A program made the position numbers and the translations under genes. From assembly GCF_001742165.1 (NCBI RefSeq), contig NZ_CP016443.1:1178001-1242000 (forward strand): DNA of 64,000 nt, given 5' to 3'. Origin of the DNA: Burkholderia stabilis (GTDB taxonomy: Bacteria; Pseudomonadota; Gammaproteobacteria; Burkholderiales; Burkholderiaceae). Shown piece by piece: positions 18,838-28,031 of the stretch. A model generated the notes under the pieces. It was not told the DNA's origin. It was given only the letters and a program-made list of their open reading frames with translations, and ran no database searches. Position 1 is the first letter of the stretch. Each line of letters opens with the position of its first letter.

Positions 18838-19362
18838 TCACTTCTTGTTCAATTCCGCATCCAGCACGCCCTGCACGATGTACGGATCGTTATCGGCGGG
18901 TTTCTCCGCCATTTCCGGTTTGTCCTCGATCTCCACACGGATTCGATCGCCGGGCAGGAAATGCGCCACAAAACCGTAAGTCCGTCGACCATACGGCGGC
19001 ACGTCGGTGGTCGCAGTAAGCCATTGATCACCGCTGCGGTCTTCGTCATAGGGTTTCGTGTCCCGCCGCCACTTGATTACGAGCTTCATGCCTGGACGCC
19101 AGTGGGCAGGAATACCGATACAGCACGATCCACCACTTTCCGAGCGCTGTTTCCCAGCCTCTTTCGGCAACATATTTGAACCGCCTGCAGACAGTTCATG
19201 ACCCTCGCTCGTAATGAGAAATTGATCAATGTAATAATCGGTATAGTTATAGCCACTGACGCTGGACGGATTGATGTCATTTGAATCCGAGCAACCAATC
19301 ATCGTTAGCAACAGCGAACAGGTAAGTAAAGCAAGGAAATGCCTCAGAGCACTGATTTCCAT
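18838..19362 (-). CDS. DUF3304-type lipoprotein, putative Tle1 immunity protein (copy 1)
   Basis: 174-aa predicted lipoprotein: signal peptide with lipobox MIGC and acylated Cys24, then a globular domain with GYNYTDYYIDQF, CCIGIPAHWRPGMKLVIKWRRDTKP and PYIVQGVLDAELNKK. It is closely similar along its whole length to the protein at 19542-20069. Start at 19362 has AAAAGGAGA upstream. It ends 12 bp before the Tle1 gene. Lipoproteins beside Tle1 lipases in Burkholderia are periplasmic immunity proteins (the Tli1 arrangement); assigning that role here is inference from position and lipobox. It lacks the high GC of the neighbours. Confidence 0.8.
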   Translation of the reverse strand: MEISALRHFLALLTCSLLLTMIGCSDSNDINPSSVSGYNYTDYYIDQFLITSEGHELSAGGSNMLPKEAGKQRSESGGSCCIGIPAHWRPGMKLVIKWRRDTKPYDEDRSGDQWLTATTDVPPYGRRTYGFVAHFLPGDRIRVEIEDKPEMAEKPADNDPYIVQGVLDAELNKK

Positions 19363-19379
19363 CTCAAGAAAATCTCCTT

Positions 19380-19529
19380 TTATGTAGTCAGGATCAAGAT
19401 GACGCGTAACGTCTGTGGGCAGCGGTAGAACTCTCCTGCCAAGGTACTTTTGCCCGTTGTGCGAGCAGTTTCGCCCTCGCCCAAACGACCCCGTTCGTTG
19501 AATGGCTCGGGCCATCGAATGACGCTCAT
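19380..19529 (-). pseudogene. Relic of a second tle1 gene (first 49 codons)
   Basis: Too short to stand out as a gene. The minus strand from the ATG at 19529 reads MSVIRWPEPFNERGRLGEGE and on to GKSTLAGE, matching the start of the Tle1 effector at 18825 (MSVIRWPEPFNEQGRLAEGE, GKSTLAGE). Similarity continues through CPxTLxV and then decays to a TAA at 19380. Like the full effector, it begins 12-13 bp after a DUF3304 gene. So an immunity-plus-effector unit was duplicated and this effector copy was later deleted, leaving its 5' end and the second immunity gene. The first DUF3304 gene now starts 17 bp after the relic stop. Confidence 0.85.
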
Positions 19530-19541
19530 CACACCCTCTCC

Positions 19542-20069
19542 TCACTTCTTGTTCAATTCCGAGTCCAGCACGCCCTGCACGATATAGGGATCGTCATCAT
19601 CGATTTTCGGGAGAATTCCTTTCTCATCCCTGATCTGGATACGAATCCGGTCGCCTGACAGGAAATGCACCACGAAGCCCGCGGTGCGTGGCCCGTACGG
19701 CGGCACGTCTGTGGTCGCAGTAAGCCATTGGTCACCGCTACGGTCATCGTCGTAGGGTTTCGTGTCTCGTCGCCACTTGATCACGAGTTTCGTGTCTGGA
19801 CGCCAGTGGGACGGAATGCTGATGCAGCACACGAATCCCCCTCCGCCCGAGCGCGCTTGACCGTCCTTTTTAGGAAAGATATTCGGCCCGCCTGCTGAGA
19901 GTTCCTGGCCTTCATTCCCGACGCGGAATCCCGCGATGTAGTAGTCGGTGTAGTTATAGCCACTCACATCCGATGGGTTACTCTCATTTGCATCCGAGCA
20001 CCCAAGGATCGTCGACAGGAAACCAGCAGCAAGAAGACCGGCAAAGCGCTTCGAAACAACTACGATCAT
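19542..20069 (-). CDS. DUF3304-type lipoprotein, putative Tle1 immunity protein (copy 2)
   Basis: 175-aa predicted lipoprotein with lipobox ILGC (Cys24) and the same domain as its neighbour: GYNYTDYYIAGF, CCISIPSHWRPDTKLVIKWRRDTKP, TATTDVPPYGPRTAGF and PYIVQGVLDSELNKK. Its start overlaps the DUF4123 stop (ATGA), showing translational coupling to the effector adaptor, and its stop lies 13 bp before the tle1 relic. The pair differ mostly in the middle (GQARSGGGG against GKQRSESGG), so they may protect against different Tle1 variants. Confidence 0.8.
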   Translation of the reverse strand: MIVVVSKRFAGLLAAGFLSTILGCSDANESNPSDVSGYNYTDYYIAGFRVGNEGQELSAGGPNIFPKKDGQARSGGGGFVCCISIPSHWRPDTKLVIKWRRDTKPYDDDRSGDQWLTATTDVPPYGPRTAGFVVHFLSGDRIRIQIRDEKGILPKIDDDDPYIVQGVLDSELNKK

Positions 20070-20950
20070 TTTTCGGCATCCTGTTCATCGATCGACTTCG
20101 CACGCTTCTCGAAATCACGCATCAAATCCCGCCATACATACGACGGAACCAACTCAAACTCTTGTAGCAACGATGCTTCGCCGGCAACAGCCGACCGGAT
20201 GGCCGATCGAATCTCGCCCTGTCGGTCGAACGCTTCGCCATACTGATACGAGGCCACACAGAACGCGTGAAGATCTGCCCTGAGCGCCAACCCCCATTGA
20301 ATCGCACGACCATATCGGTGAAGCAAATCCCGGTACCTGATGGCATATGGCTGATTCGCGTCGATCAGGCCAAGGTCGCTCAACTCGCTCATGAGCGCAT
20401 GCGGCTCATCATGCTTTTCCAACGTATCGAGCTGCCGCTGACTGAGTGACAGCGAAAACTGCCTCGCATCCTCGATGCGCAAACGCTCGTCGATAGCGAT
20501 GTACCGCCACTCCGAGCTTCCACCGCGATACATCCATGTCGCTATCGGGCGTGTGAGTTCAACGATCACCGCTTGGCCGGCGACGCCCACTATCGACGGA
20601 AGCGAACGTGGATCGAACCAGCGAAGCAGAACCTGCATGCCTTCACCGATGTCCGCAAAGAGAAAGCGTTGAATATGAATCTTGAGTTCATCGATACCGA
20701 GCGCGCTGCGCATCACTGTGAAGCATGGCCGATACCGATCCATCTGATCGATATGACGAACCCATTCGCTATCCGCGTCGTCGATCTCGAAAAGAATCGG
20801 AGCCGCGTTTCCGGCCTCCTCCTCGGGCAATCCTTCAAATAACGATCGCACCTCCGGCGAGAACTCGAGCACCCATATAGCAAGCGCCTCCGGGTACTGC
20901 GCGCCATCGACCAGGCCATAGAGTTTTCCGTTGCCGTCTACTGTTTTCAT
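20066..20950 (-). CDS. DUF4123 domain-containing protein, T6SS effector chaperone/adaptor
   Basis: 294-aa soluble protein. The DUF4123 domain occupies about residues 1-135 (LYGLVDGAQYPEA, LFADIGEGMQVLLRWFDPRSLPSIV); DUF4123 proteins (Tap/TEC) hold a toxin and dock it on its cognate VgrG. It starts 10 bp after vgrG and its stop overlaps the immunity gene, which places it between spike and payload exactly as expected. The start at 20950 was preferred over an in-frame start at 20986 inside vgrG because the domain begins there. The C-terminal half is helical and charged. Confidence 0.85.
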   Translation of the reverse strand: MKTVDGNGKLYGLVDGAQYPEALAIWVLEFSPEVRSLFEGLPEEEAGNAAPILFEIDDADSEWVRHIDQMDRYRPCFTVMRSALGIDELKIHIQRFLFADIGEGMQVLLRWFDPRSLPSIVGVAGQAVIVELTRPIATWMYRGGSSEWRYIAIDERLRIEDARQFSLSLSQRQLDTLEKHDEPHALMSELSDLGLIDANQPYAIRYRDLLHRYGRAIQWGLALRADLHAFCVASYQYGEAFDRQGEIRSAIRSAVAGEASLLQEFELVPSYVWRDLMRDFEKRAKSIDEQDAEK

Positions 20951-20960
20951 GAAGCCAACC

Positions 20961-23492
20961 TCAAAGCCGCGGCACAACCGATGCACCGCTCTTCGCGGCT
21001 TTCAGCAGACACTCGATGCACACCTTGGGAACGTGAAGCTCGACGGAAACTTCGTCAGGTTTAGGAAAATAATGGGTGGCTGCATGTGCCAGCCAGACAC
21101 CGCTGGTGCCACTTTTGATGCTGCCCTGCTCAAGCTCGATATAGCTCCCGCCACCGTTCAGAACCAGCTTCTTTTTCGCCTTGATATGGATCGTGTCGCT
21201 GGTGACGTTGACCTCGAGGAGGGCCAGCAGATTGATCGCCTTCTGCAGTGCGTGAATGTCGATATCGCCATCCGCCGCGACGGATTTCATGCCTCCATGC
21301 GCTGCAAAATGACGCACCGTGTCCTGAGCGCTGACGAGGACGCTACCGCTCGCCGATGCCGCGATATGCGCCCCGCTCGTCAGCGCAACGTGCTGACCGC
21401 TCGCGATATGCGTTGTCGCGGGAGTCGTAGTCTGGATACCGGCGGCGCCAGCAATGACGACGTGCGGCGCACCCAGCTCGTAAAAACCGTCGTCGGCGCG
21501 GCTTTGCGGCCCGCGTATGGCGGCGTTCTGTCTGGCCAGCATCGCGGCGACTTCTTCCTGATGGGCGTTCGCGTCCTGCGCCGTGGCCTGTTGCGCCAGT
21601 TGAGCAATCGTCGACTGCCAACGCGCGGCTTCTTCCAACCGGGCAGTCGTTTCATCCATGTCGGTCAAATGCGCCTGCGCATTGGGACGTGCTTCCGTCG
21701 TAAGCAGCATGCCCTGCCCCGCACGAAACACGCCGTGGCCGTCCGTCCGCAACTCCGCCCCACGACCACGCTCATCCTGCCGCCCGGCATTCCCCGCAAT
21801 ACGCGTGATGTACCCCAGATTCAACTGCGAGCAACCTTCATCGCTCGACAGATGCGCCTGGATCTTTCCGTTCGTATCATCAAAAGCCAGCGTATTCGCC
21901 CGCCGGGCACCGACCTCCTTGCTTCGATAACCGGCGAGTGTCTGGTTCTCCGGCAGCGCGAACGGCGGCATGTTGAATGCATTCACCGCGCTGCCCACGA
22001 CGATCGGCAAATCCGGATCACCATTGACGAAAGCGACCTCGACCTCATGCCCCCGGCGCGGAAGAAAAACACCCCCGAACTGATCGCCGTGCCACGCACC
22101 GGCAACGCGCACCCAACAGCTGGAACGCTCGTCGTTCTTGCCCAACCGGTCCCATAGGAACTGCAGCTTCACCCGGCCGTATGCGTCGGTCCAGATTTCC
22201 TGCCCCTCGGGGCACGTCACGACGGCATACTCGACGCCGGTCATGCGCGGCTTCGCAATCGTGCGCGTTAGCCGAAACGGTTCATGGGTCGGTTGCACCG
22301 TGAAATCCGCTTCGCAGCGATACTGCTGGCCGGCCCCTGACGCTTCGCCGATCTCCTCGATCGCAAGCCTGCAGGCAATCACCGCATATTCGCGATTCGC
22401 CGCGATCTGCGGGTAGTGCGACAGCACGAATGTCTGCCCGGTGACCATGCCACGCAAGTTGCCCTTGCCGTGGGCTCTCAATCCCTGGCACCGCCAGGCC
22501 TGCATCTGCACCAGCGTCAGATATTCCGCCTCCGTGCGCGGTTCGTTGTGAGCGCCGGAGAGTCCGGCCGCACCTGCTTGCGGCTGTGCGTAATCTCCCC
22601 ACGAATAGCGCTCCTGATGAGCGAGCCCCATTTCGCGAGGGTCTTCGCGCGTCACGGTCAAATTCGCCCGCGGCAACGTATAGTCGTAGTCGACAGCCGT
22701 CACCGCGCCCGTGGTCAGCGCATGGGACACCGAAAAATCGTGAATGTGTTCCTCGTCGATCCGTCGACTGGTCGGCGGTTCGTAGCGAAGCTCGGCATAG
22801 GCATCGCCGAGCGGTTTGAGCGCCCCCATCGAATCGCAAAGCACGAGTCGATGCTTGCCTTCGTCATGTTCGAAGAAGTAGTAGATGCCCCACTCTTCCC
22901 ACAAACGCTGCAGGAATGTCCAATCGCTTTCGAAGTGCTGGCGCTGAATGTCCCGCTTGGGCCATATCTTGTTCGGCCGGGGAGTCGTCAGTCGCTTGTC
23001 GATCGGGAACGGATAAACCGACAGCACGGCATCCGTGATCTCGACCACGGACATATCCTGGAAAATGCGACAGTCGCAATTCTTGGTCGCATGCCAGAGC
23101 CACGGTCGCAGCGTAAGGGCATAGACGATCGAGCGACCGTCCTCACGGACGATCGTCGCATGGCTGACAACACCGGTGATTTCGCGCGAGCCGGCGCCGA
23201 TATTGGCCATTCCGGCAGCGCCGGCGAGACCTGGAATGAAATGTCCCCTGCCTTCGAGCTGAATCGATACGGTCACTTCGGTGCCGATCAGCGCGTCGAG
23301 ATCGACATTCGCCGCGATGCTCTGCGAAAACCCGAGTGCGTCCGGCGTCTTCAGCTCCAGGACGTACTCGAACAACTCGCCAATCGTCTCGCCGCCAGCG
23401 AGCTTCACCGGCGTCAGGATCGACTGACCACCGTACATCGGCAAGGCCGCGCCGGAAACCGACAGCGTCCGTGGTGCGTCAAACAAAGCCAT
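20961..23492 (-). CDS. vgrG: T6SS spike protein VgrG (TssI)
   Basis: 843-aa VgrG. Residues 1-470 contain the gp27/gp5-like core (FEYVLELKTPDALG, FLQRLWEEWGIYYFFEHDEGKHRLVL, GRVKLQFLWDR, SCWVRVAGAWHG and the OB-fold region GGVFLPRRGHEVEVAFVNGDPDLPIVVGS). Residues about 600-790 form a DUF2345 extension with beta-helix repeats, and the C-terminus is a short Cys-containing tail (KVCIECLLKAAKSG). The start at 23492 follows AAAGGGGCATCGGA. It trimerises under the PAAR tip. No separate enzymatic domain is visible, so the payload is probably the adaptor-loaded Tle1 encoded downstream. Confidence 0.93.
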   Translation of the reverse strand: MALFDAPRTLSVSGAALPMYGGQSILTPVKLAGGETIGELFEYVLELKTPDALGFSQSIAANVDLDALIGTEVTVSIQLEGRGHFIPGLAGAAGMANIGAGSREITGVVSHATIVREDGRSIVYALTLRPWLWHATKNCDCRIFQDMSVVEITDAVLSVYPFPIDKRLTTPRPNKIWPKRDIQRQHFESDWTFLQRLWEEWGIYYFFEHDEGKHRLVLCDSMGALKPLGDAYAELRYEPPTSRRIDEEHIHDFSVSHALTTGAVTAVDYDYTLPRANLTVTREDPREMGLAHQERYSWGDYAQPQAGAAGLSGAHNEPRTEAEYLTLVQMQAWRCQGLRAHGKGNLRGMVTGQTFVLSHYPQIAANREYAVIACRLAIEEIGEASGAGQQYRCEADFTVQPTHEPFRLTRTIAKPRMTGVEYAVVTCPEGQEIWTDAYGRVKLQFLWDRLGKNDERSSCWVRVAGAWHGDQFGGVFLPRRGHEVEVAFVNGDPDLPIVVGSAVNAFNMPPFALPENQTLAGYRSKEVGARRANTLAFDDTNGKIQAHLSSDEGCSQLNLGYITRIAGNAGRQDERGRGAELRTDGHGVFRAGQGMLLTTEARPNAQAHLTDMDETTARLEEAARWQSTIAQLAQQATAQDANAHQEEVAAMLARQNAAIRGPQSRADDGFYELGAPHVVIAGAAGIQTTTPATTHIASGQHVALTSGAHIAASASGSVLVSAQDTVRHFAAHGGMKSVAADGDIDIHALQKAINLLALLEVNVTSDTIHIKAKKKLVLNGGGSYIELEQGSIKSGTSGVWLAHAATHYFPKPDEVSVELHVPKVCIECLLKAAKSGASVVPRL

Positions 23493-23564
23493 TCCGATGC
23501 CCCTTTGAATCGATCGAGTCACTGATCATCCACAATACGTTCAACCTATAACGCCTACCCCGTC

Positions 23565-23900
23565 CTATTTCCAACCGTTAACAAGGGGATAGGAGTTACC
23601 AAATAAACTATTGATTAAAAAAATCACCAACGCAACAATCACGCACAGCATAGAGACAAGGCCGGCAAATATTCCGCCGGCAAAGTCTTTATCTCCGCGC
23701 ACAATAAATGCAACGGCAACCAAGGCTGCGACAACCGGCGGCACTAGAAAAAAATATCCGCGCCAAAACAAGTTACGCATCGGATCGATAGATGTAACCG
23801 CCCAATACCCCGCGATCAAAATCAGCCAGGCAAGACCAAAACCACGAAGCACAGGGTTTTTTCGAGATGGTTCGGGTGCACGTTCAGTTATATTTTTCAT
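23565..23900 (-). CDS. Small three-helix membrane protein in the T6SS operon, unknown function
   Basis: 111-aa protein not recognised from any family. Three hydrophobic segments are visible: GLAWLILIAGYWAV (about 24-40), GYFFLVPPVVAALVAVAFIV (48-68) and GIFAGLVSMLCVIVALVIFLINSLF (76-100). A polar Lys/Arg-rich N-terminus suggests cytoplasmic N-in topology. It lies between tssK and vgrG on the same strand, and its base composition is much richer in A and T than its neighbours, as often seen for recently acquired effector or immunity cargo. Possible roles are a membrane-type immunity protein or an accessory of the secretion apparatus; neither can be shown. Confidence 0.6.
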   Translation of the reverse strand: MKNITERAPEPSRKNPVLRGFGLAWLILIAGYWAVTSIDPMRNLFWRGYFFLVPPVVAALVAVAFIVRGDKDFAGGIFAGLVSMLCVIVALVIFLINSLFGNSYPLVNGWK

Positions 23901-23970
23901 ATCAAATTCGAGTCAATCAAATCCTGAAATTGAATCACTTCGCTATCCAGCTCCTTCTCGACCATCGCTC

Positions 23971-25317
23971 CTACGCGCGTACCCCCCAAAGCTCAAGCTT
24001 CAACGACGGAAAGTCCCCCGCCACATGTAATGCAATCCCGCCGTGACGCACCACCTCCTCCCACAGCGCCCCGCCCTGCGTCAGCTCGTAATAGATGTAT
24101 CCCGCATTGAACGGAATCTGCCGCGGCGGCACCGGAAGTGCCTGCAGGCCGATACCCGGCAAGTGACTGCGCACCAGACTCGGCAGCTTCTCCGATGGCC
24201 CCGCCTTCGCCTGCGCGAGAAACTGCTGCCGCAGCACATCGGGCGGCATCGCCGCATGCACGGCCAGCACCAGCGCAGCAAAGCCCTGCATATCCCCCGG
24301 ATCGACCACTGCATTGCGCATGCCGTGCCCCTGATCCTCGAGCGCGATGCTCTGCGCACTCCGTACCAGCACGGCATTGAGCAGCCGATGCGTATCGTCG
24401 ACCACCGGCTTCAGGCAAAGATGCGGCGTCGTGTGCCGATAAGGTGGATGCGTGTCGAGCGGACGGCGCGTGTCCGTGCGCAGATGGGTCGACAATTCCC
24501 CCGCCATCGCGATCAGCAGCGTGTACACATCGGCTGGCGATGTGGTCGGCACGCGCAGCATGTGCTGCAGCAACGGCTGATACCGGTTGAGGATCTGCAA
24601 CAGCAAGTAATCCGTGACCGTCGCCGCACTCGCGGTTGTGTCGTCGGTACCGGCCAGCCGCTGCGACAGCGCATTCGCGCGCAGGTGAGCGAGATCGTGG
24701 ATTTTCGTGACCCAGCTCGTCAGCAGATCGCTCACGCCATAGCCCGACACAGGCGGCACGAGCGTGTCGTCCAGTTCAATGCTGCCGTCTGCGCGGATGG
24801 TCTTCACGCTCGTGAGCGCAAGACCGATCCATGCACTGCCCAGCTCCTTCTCGGGCACCAGGCGCAGCCGCAGGTTCGACAGCTGGACGGACTCGGGCGC
24901 CAGCCCGATCGAATTAGAATCGCGCAGCTCGGTATCGAACACCTGGTAGCGCGCCATCGAATCCGCCGTGTTCTCGAACGTCGTTTCCTCGCAGTTCGGC
25001 AAGCGCACGGGCACCGCCAGATAGATCACCTGATCGACGTGCTCGGGCCGGATCGTCAACGGCGGCGGCAACGGCGTATTGCCCGGCGCATCGAACGGCG
25101 TGCCGTCAGCGAACACGCCGGCGGCCGACTTGACGACCACCTTCCCGAGCGCGAGCGACTCCAGATCGAGCCCGTAATGCACGAAGCCGAAGAAAAACGG
25201 CGACAGCGGCGCCGCGCGCATGTGCGCGTACTTCTCGAAGTAGCGTTCCTGTTGCTGGAACAGTTGTGGCCTGAAAAACAACCCCTCCTGCCAGGCGACC
25301 TTGGCGTACCAGCTCAT
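23971..25317 (-). CDS. tssK: T6SS baseplate subunit TssK
   Basis: 448-aa TssK, the trimeric baseplate adaptor that connects TssFGE to the TssJLM complex. The N-terminus WYAKVAWQEGLFFRPQLFQQQERYFE and the later YELTQGGALWEEVVRHGGIALHVAGDFPSLKLELWGVRA are family signatures, and length is standard (about 445). Start at 25317 is 31 bp after tssJ, in the classical tssJ-tssK order. Confidence 0.93.
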   Translation of the reverse strand: MSWYAKVAWQEGLFFRPQLFQQQERYFEKYAHMRAAPLSPFFFGFVHYGLDLESLALGKVVVKSAAGVFADGTPFDAPGNTPLPPPLTIRPEHVDQVIYLAVPVRLPNCEETTFENTADSMARYQVFDTELRDSNSIGLAPESVQLSNLRLRLVPEKELGSAWIGLALTSVKTIRADGSIELDDTLVPPVSGYGVSDLLTSWVTKIHDLAHLRANALSQRLAGTDDTTASAATVTDYLLLQILNRYQPLLQHMLRVPTTSPADVYTLLIAMAGELSTHLRTDTRRPLDTHPPYRHTTPHLCLKPVVDDTHRLLNAVLVRSAQSIALEDQGHGMRNAVVDPGDMQGFAALVLAVHAAMPPDVLRQQFLAQAKAGPSEKLPSLVRSHLPGIGLQALPVPPRQIPFNAGYIYYELTQGGALWEEVVRHGGIALHVAGDFPSLKLELWGVRA

Positions 25318-25348
25318 ACGTATCGTCCGTTTCGTTGCGCGACGTGTT

Positions 25349-25852
25349 TCATTTCTTCGTTTCCTCGATCCTCACGGCCTTGGCCTCGAGACCGACAGTC
25401 AATTTCAGCTTCGGCGTGAAAAATCGGTACCACGCCTTGTCGCGCGCTGCGGGCAGCGTGTAGACCGACCGCCACACCGCGTTCGGCAGGTCACGATAGG
25501 CCGCGATCACGCCGATGGCGGTCGTTTCCGGATCAGGGCGCCGGACGACTTTCCGATGCTCGCCGGGCCGCAACTGGAACTCGTCGCGCTTGACGACGTC
25601 GTCGGCCAGCACCGTCTTCTCCTGTTTCTCCAACGTGAAGAAATCCGTCGCCTCGAATGCGTTGTCGCTCTTCAGCTCGTAGAGGCGCACCACGATCGGC
25701 GCCGGCCGCCCGCGATCGTCCGGATTGACGTCGGATGCCGCTTTGACGGCCAGTTCGAGCCGAATCGGTTCTTTCGGCTTCGGTTCGCCGCTCGCGCAGG
25801 CCGAAAGCAGCACGACGGCAGCGCACAAAGCGGCAGTCAGAATCGAACGCAT
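25349..25852 (-). CDS. tssJ: T6SS outer-membrane lipoprotein TssJ
   Basis: 167-aa lipoprotein with signal sequence and lipobox LSAC (Cys19). The mature transthyretin-like domain shows PAPIVVRLYELKSDNAFEATDFFTL, RRPDPETTAIGVIAAYRD and WRSVYTLPA, all typical of TssJ (SciN). It sits on the inner face of the outer membrane and holds the TssLM complex. The start at 25852 was chosen because the signal peptide begins there. Located between hcp and tssK. Confidence 0.93.
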   Translation of the reverse strand: MRSILTAALCAAVVLLSACASGEPKPKEPIRLELAVKAASDVNPDDRGRPAPIVVRLYELKSDNAFEATDFFTLEKQEKTVLADDVVKRDEFQLRPGEHRKVVRRPDPETTAIGVIAAYRDLPNAVWRSVYTLPAARDKAWYRFFTPKLKLTVGLEAKAVRIEETKK

Positions 25853-25931
25853 GCAGAATTCACCTCGATGAACCGCGAAATACGCCGCGCGCGGAGAACA
25901 CACATGCTCTGTCGCGCGCGGCGCACCACGC

Positions 25932-26417
25932 TTACGCTTCCTTGTTGCCCTTGATGTCGAAGCTCGCCGTGACGGCGCCACCGCTGCCGCCCTGCGCGTT
26001 CTGCACGACATACTCCTGCTTGACCTTCGAGAACGACAGCGACACCGTCTCGCGGCTCTTCTCCTCGCCGGCCTTGCTGCCCGACGGCTTCACGCGCGTG
26101 ACGATCACGTCGCTCATCGTGAGCTTCAGGTACTCGAGCGGATTGCCGCCGGCCTTGCGCATCACAAGCACCGCCTGGTCGATGTGCTTGCCCGTCAGCG
26201 CGTACTTCATCAGGTTCGGGCTTGCACGATCGATGTTGTGTTCGAACGTGAGGTCCTTCACCGTCGCCTTGCCCGCACCGCCGCCGCTACCCGAATGCAT
26301 CGTCGATTCCTGCAGGATTTCCCAATCCCAGTTCAGGATCTCGATCTCGTCCTTGTGCTTGTCGTCGAGCGATTCGCCGTTGATGCCATCGATCTTCAGA
26401 AAAATGTCCTGTGCCAT
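25932..26417 (-). CDS. hcp: T6SS inner tube protein Hcp (TssD)
   Basis: 161-aa Hcp. MAQDIFLKIDGINGESLDDKHKDEIEILNWDWEI, KATVKDLTFEHNIDRASPNLM and KLTMSDVIVTRV are family motifs. Hexamers stack as the expelled tube and can carry small effectors. An AGGAG ribosome-binding site lies upstream, as expected for a highly translated gene, and the 93-bp gap to tssC is the largest within the core of this arm. Confidence 0.95.
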   Translation of the reverse strand: MAQDIFLKIDGINGESLDDKHKDEIEILNWDWEILQESTMHSGSGGGAGKATVKDLTFEHNIDRASPNLMKYALTGKHIDQAVLVMRKAGGNPLEYLKLTMSDVIVTRVKPSGSKAGEEKSRETVSLSFSKVKQEYVVQNAQGGSGGAVTASFDIKGNKEA

Positions 26418-26510
26418 GCGTAGTACTCCTGTTATTAAACGATTGGAATCGGGCCGATCATCGTCTGCCGAAGCATCCTCATGTTCGGCCCTGCGGGACC
26501 TGCCGGATGG

Positions 26511-28004
26511 TTAAGCGGCTTCCTTGATCGACGGCAGCTTCGTCACGAGCCGCAGCGAAACGGTCAATCCTTCGAGCTGGAAATGCGGGCGCAGGAAGAA
26601 CTTCGCCTGGTAGTAGCCGGGATTGCCTTCCACGTCCTCGACGAGCACCTCAGCCGCCGCGAGCGGCCGGCGTGCCTTCGTGTCCTGCGACGAGTTCGCC
26701 GGATCAGCGTCGACGTAGTGCATGATCCATTCGTTGAGCCAGCGCTGCATGTCCTCGCGCTCCTTGAACGCGCCGATCTTGTCGCGCACGATGCACTTCA
26801 GGTAATGCGCGAAGCGCGAGCAGGCGAACAGGTACGGCAGGCGCGCCGACAGGTTCGCGTTGGCGGTTGCGTCGGGGTCGTGATACTCGGCCGGCTTCTG
26901 CAGCGACTGGGCGCCGATGAAGGTCGCATGATCGGTGTTCTTGCGATGCACGAGCGGAATGAAGCCGTTCTTCGACAGTTCGGCCTCGCGACGATCCGAA
27001 ATCGCGATCTCGGTCGGGCACTTCATGTCGATCCCGCCGTCGTCCGTCGGGAACGTATGGCACGGCAGGTTCTCGACCGTGCCGCCGGATTCGACGCCGC
27101 GGATCAGCGAACACCAGCCGTACTGCTTGAACGAGCGGTTGATGTTGACGCCCATCGCGTATGCCGCGTTGGCCCAGCCATAGCGACTGTGATTCGAGCC
27201 GTTCGTGTCTTCCTCGAAATCGAATTCGTCGACCGGATTGGTCTTCGCGCCGTACGGCAGGCGCGCGAGGAAGCGCGGCATCGCGAGGCCGACGTAGCGC
27301 GCATCCTCGGTATTGCGCAGCGAATTCCACGCCGTGTATTCGAGGTTCTGCGTGAAGATCTTCGTCAGGTCGCGCGGGTTGGCCAGTTCCTGCCAGGACT
27401 CCATCTGCAGCACCGACGGGGCCGCACCGGTCACGAACGGCGTGTGCGCAGCGGCCGACACCTTCGCGATCGAACCGAGCAGGTCGACGTCCGGCGGCGT
27501 GTGGTCGAAGTAGTAGTCGGCCACAATGCACCCGTACGGCTCGCCGCCGAGTTGGCCGTACTCCTGCTCGTAGATCTGCTTGAAGAGCGGGCTCTGGTCC
27601 CACGCCAGCCCCTTGTAGCGGCGCATCGTGCGATGCAGTTCGGTCTTCGAGACGTCCATCACGCGGATCTTCAGGTGCTCGTCCGTCTCTGTGTTCGACA
27701 CGAGATGGTTCAGGCCGCGCCATGCGGATTCGAGCGCCTGGTAGTCGTCGTGATGCAGGATCAGGTTGATCTGCTCGGAAAGCTTGTGATCGATCTGCGC
27801 GATGATGGCCGCGATGCTCTTGTAGGCGTCGTCGCTGATCGTGATCGTTTGCGTGAGCGCCTGCTCCGCGAGCGTCTGCACCGCATGTTCCACCGCCGCG
27901 CGGGCCTGGTCCGTCTTCGGCCGGAACTCCCGCTCGAGCAGCTGCGTGAAATCGGACTGGGTGGTCGCCTGGGCCTCGACGGCCTGTGCTTGCTGTTTTG
28001 CCAT
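26511..28004 (-). CDS. tssC: T6SS contractile sheath large subunit TssC
   Basis: 497-aa TssC (VipB). Core signatures include GLNHLVSNTETDEHLKIRVMD, PFGCIVADYYFDH-like (PYGCIVADYYFDH), RFLARLPYG, YAMGVNINRSFKQYGWC and the C-terminal VVLVEDVEGNPGYYQAKFFLRPHFQLEGL. The ATG at 28004 is preferred over one three codons earlier because GAGG is then nine bases upstream. Interlocks with TssB to form the sheath that TssH disassembles. Confidence 0.95.
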   Translation of the reverse strand: MAKQQAQAVEAQATTQSDFTQLLEREFRPKTDQARAAVEHAVQTLAEQALTQTITISDDAYKSIAAIIAQIDHKLSEQINLILHHDDYQALESAWRGLNHLVSNTETDEHLKIRVMDVSKTELHRTMRRYKGLAWDQSPLFKQIYEQEYGQLGGEPYGCIVADYYFDHTPPDVDLLGSIAKVSAAAHTPFVTGAAPSVLQMESWQELANPRDLTKIFTQNLEYTAWNSLRNTEDARYVGLAMPRFLARLPYGAKTNPVDEFDFEEDTNGSNHSRYGWANAAYAMGVNINRSFKQYGWCSLIRGVESGGTVENLPCHTFPTDDGGIDMKCPTEIAISDRREAELSKNGFIPLVHRKNTDHATFIGAQSLQKPAEYHDPDATANANLSARLPYLFACSRFAHYLKCIVRDKIGAFKEREDMQRWLNEWIMHYVDADPANSSQDTKARRPLAAAEVLVEDVEGNPGYYQAKFFLRPHFQLEGLTVSLRLVTKLPSIKEAA

Positions 28005-28031
28005 GATGGTCATCCTCGATCGGTTTGTCTG

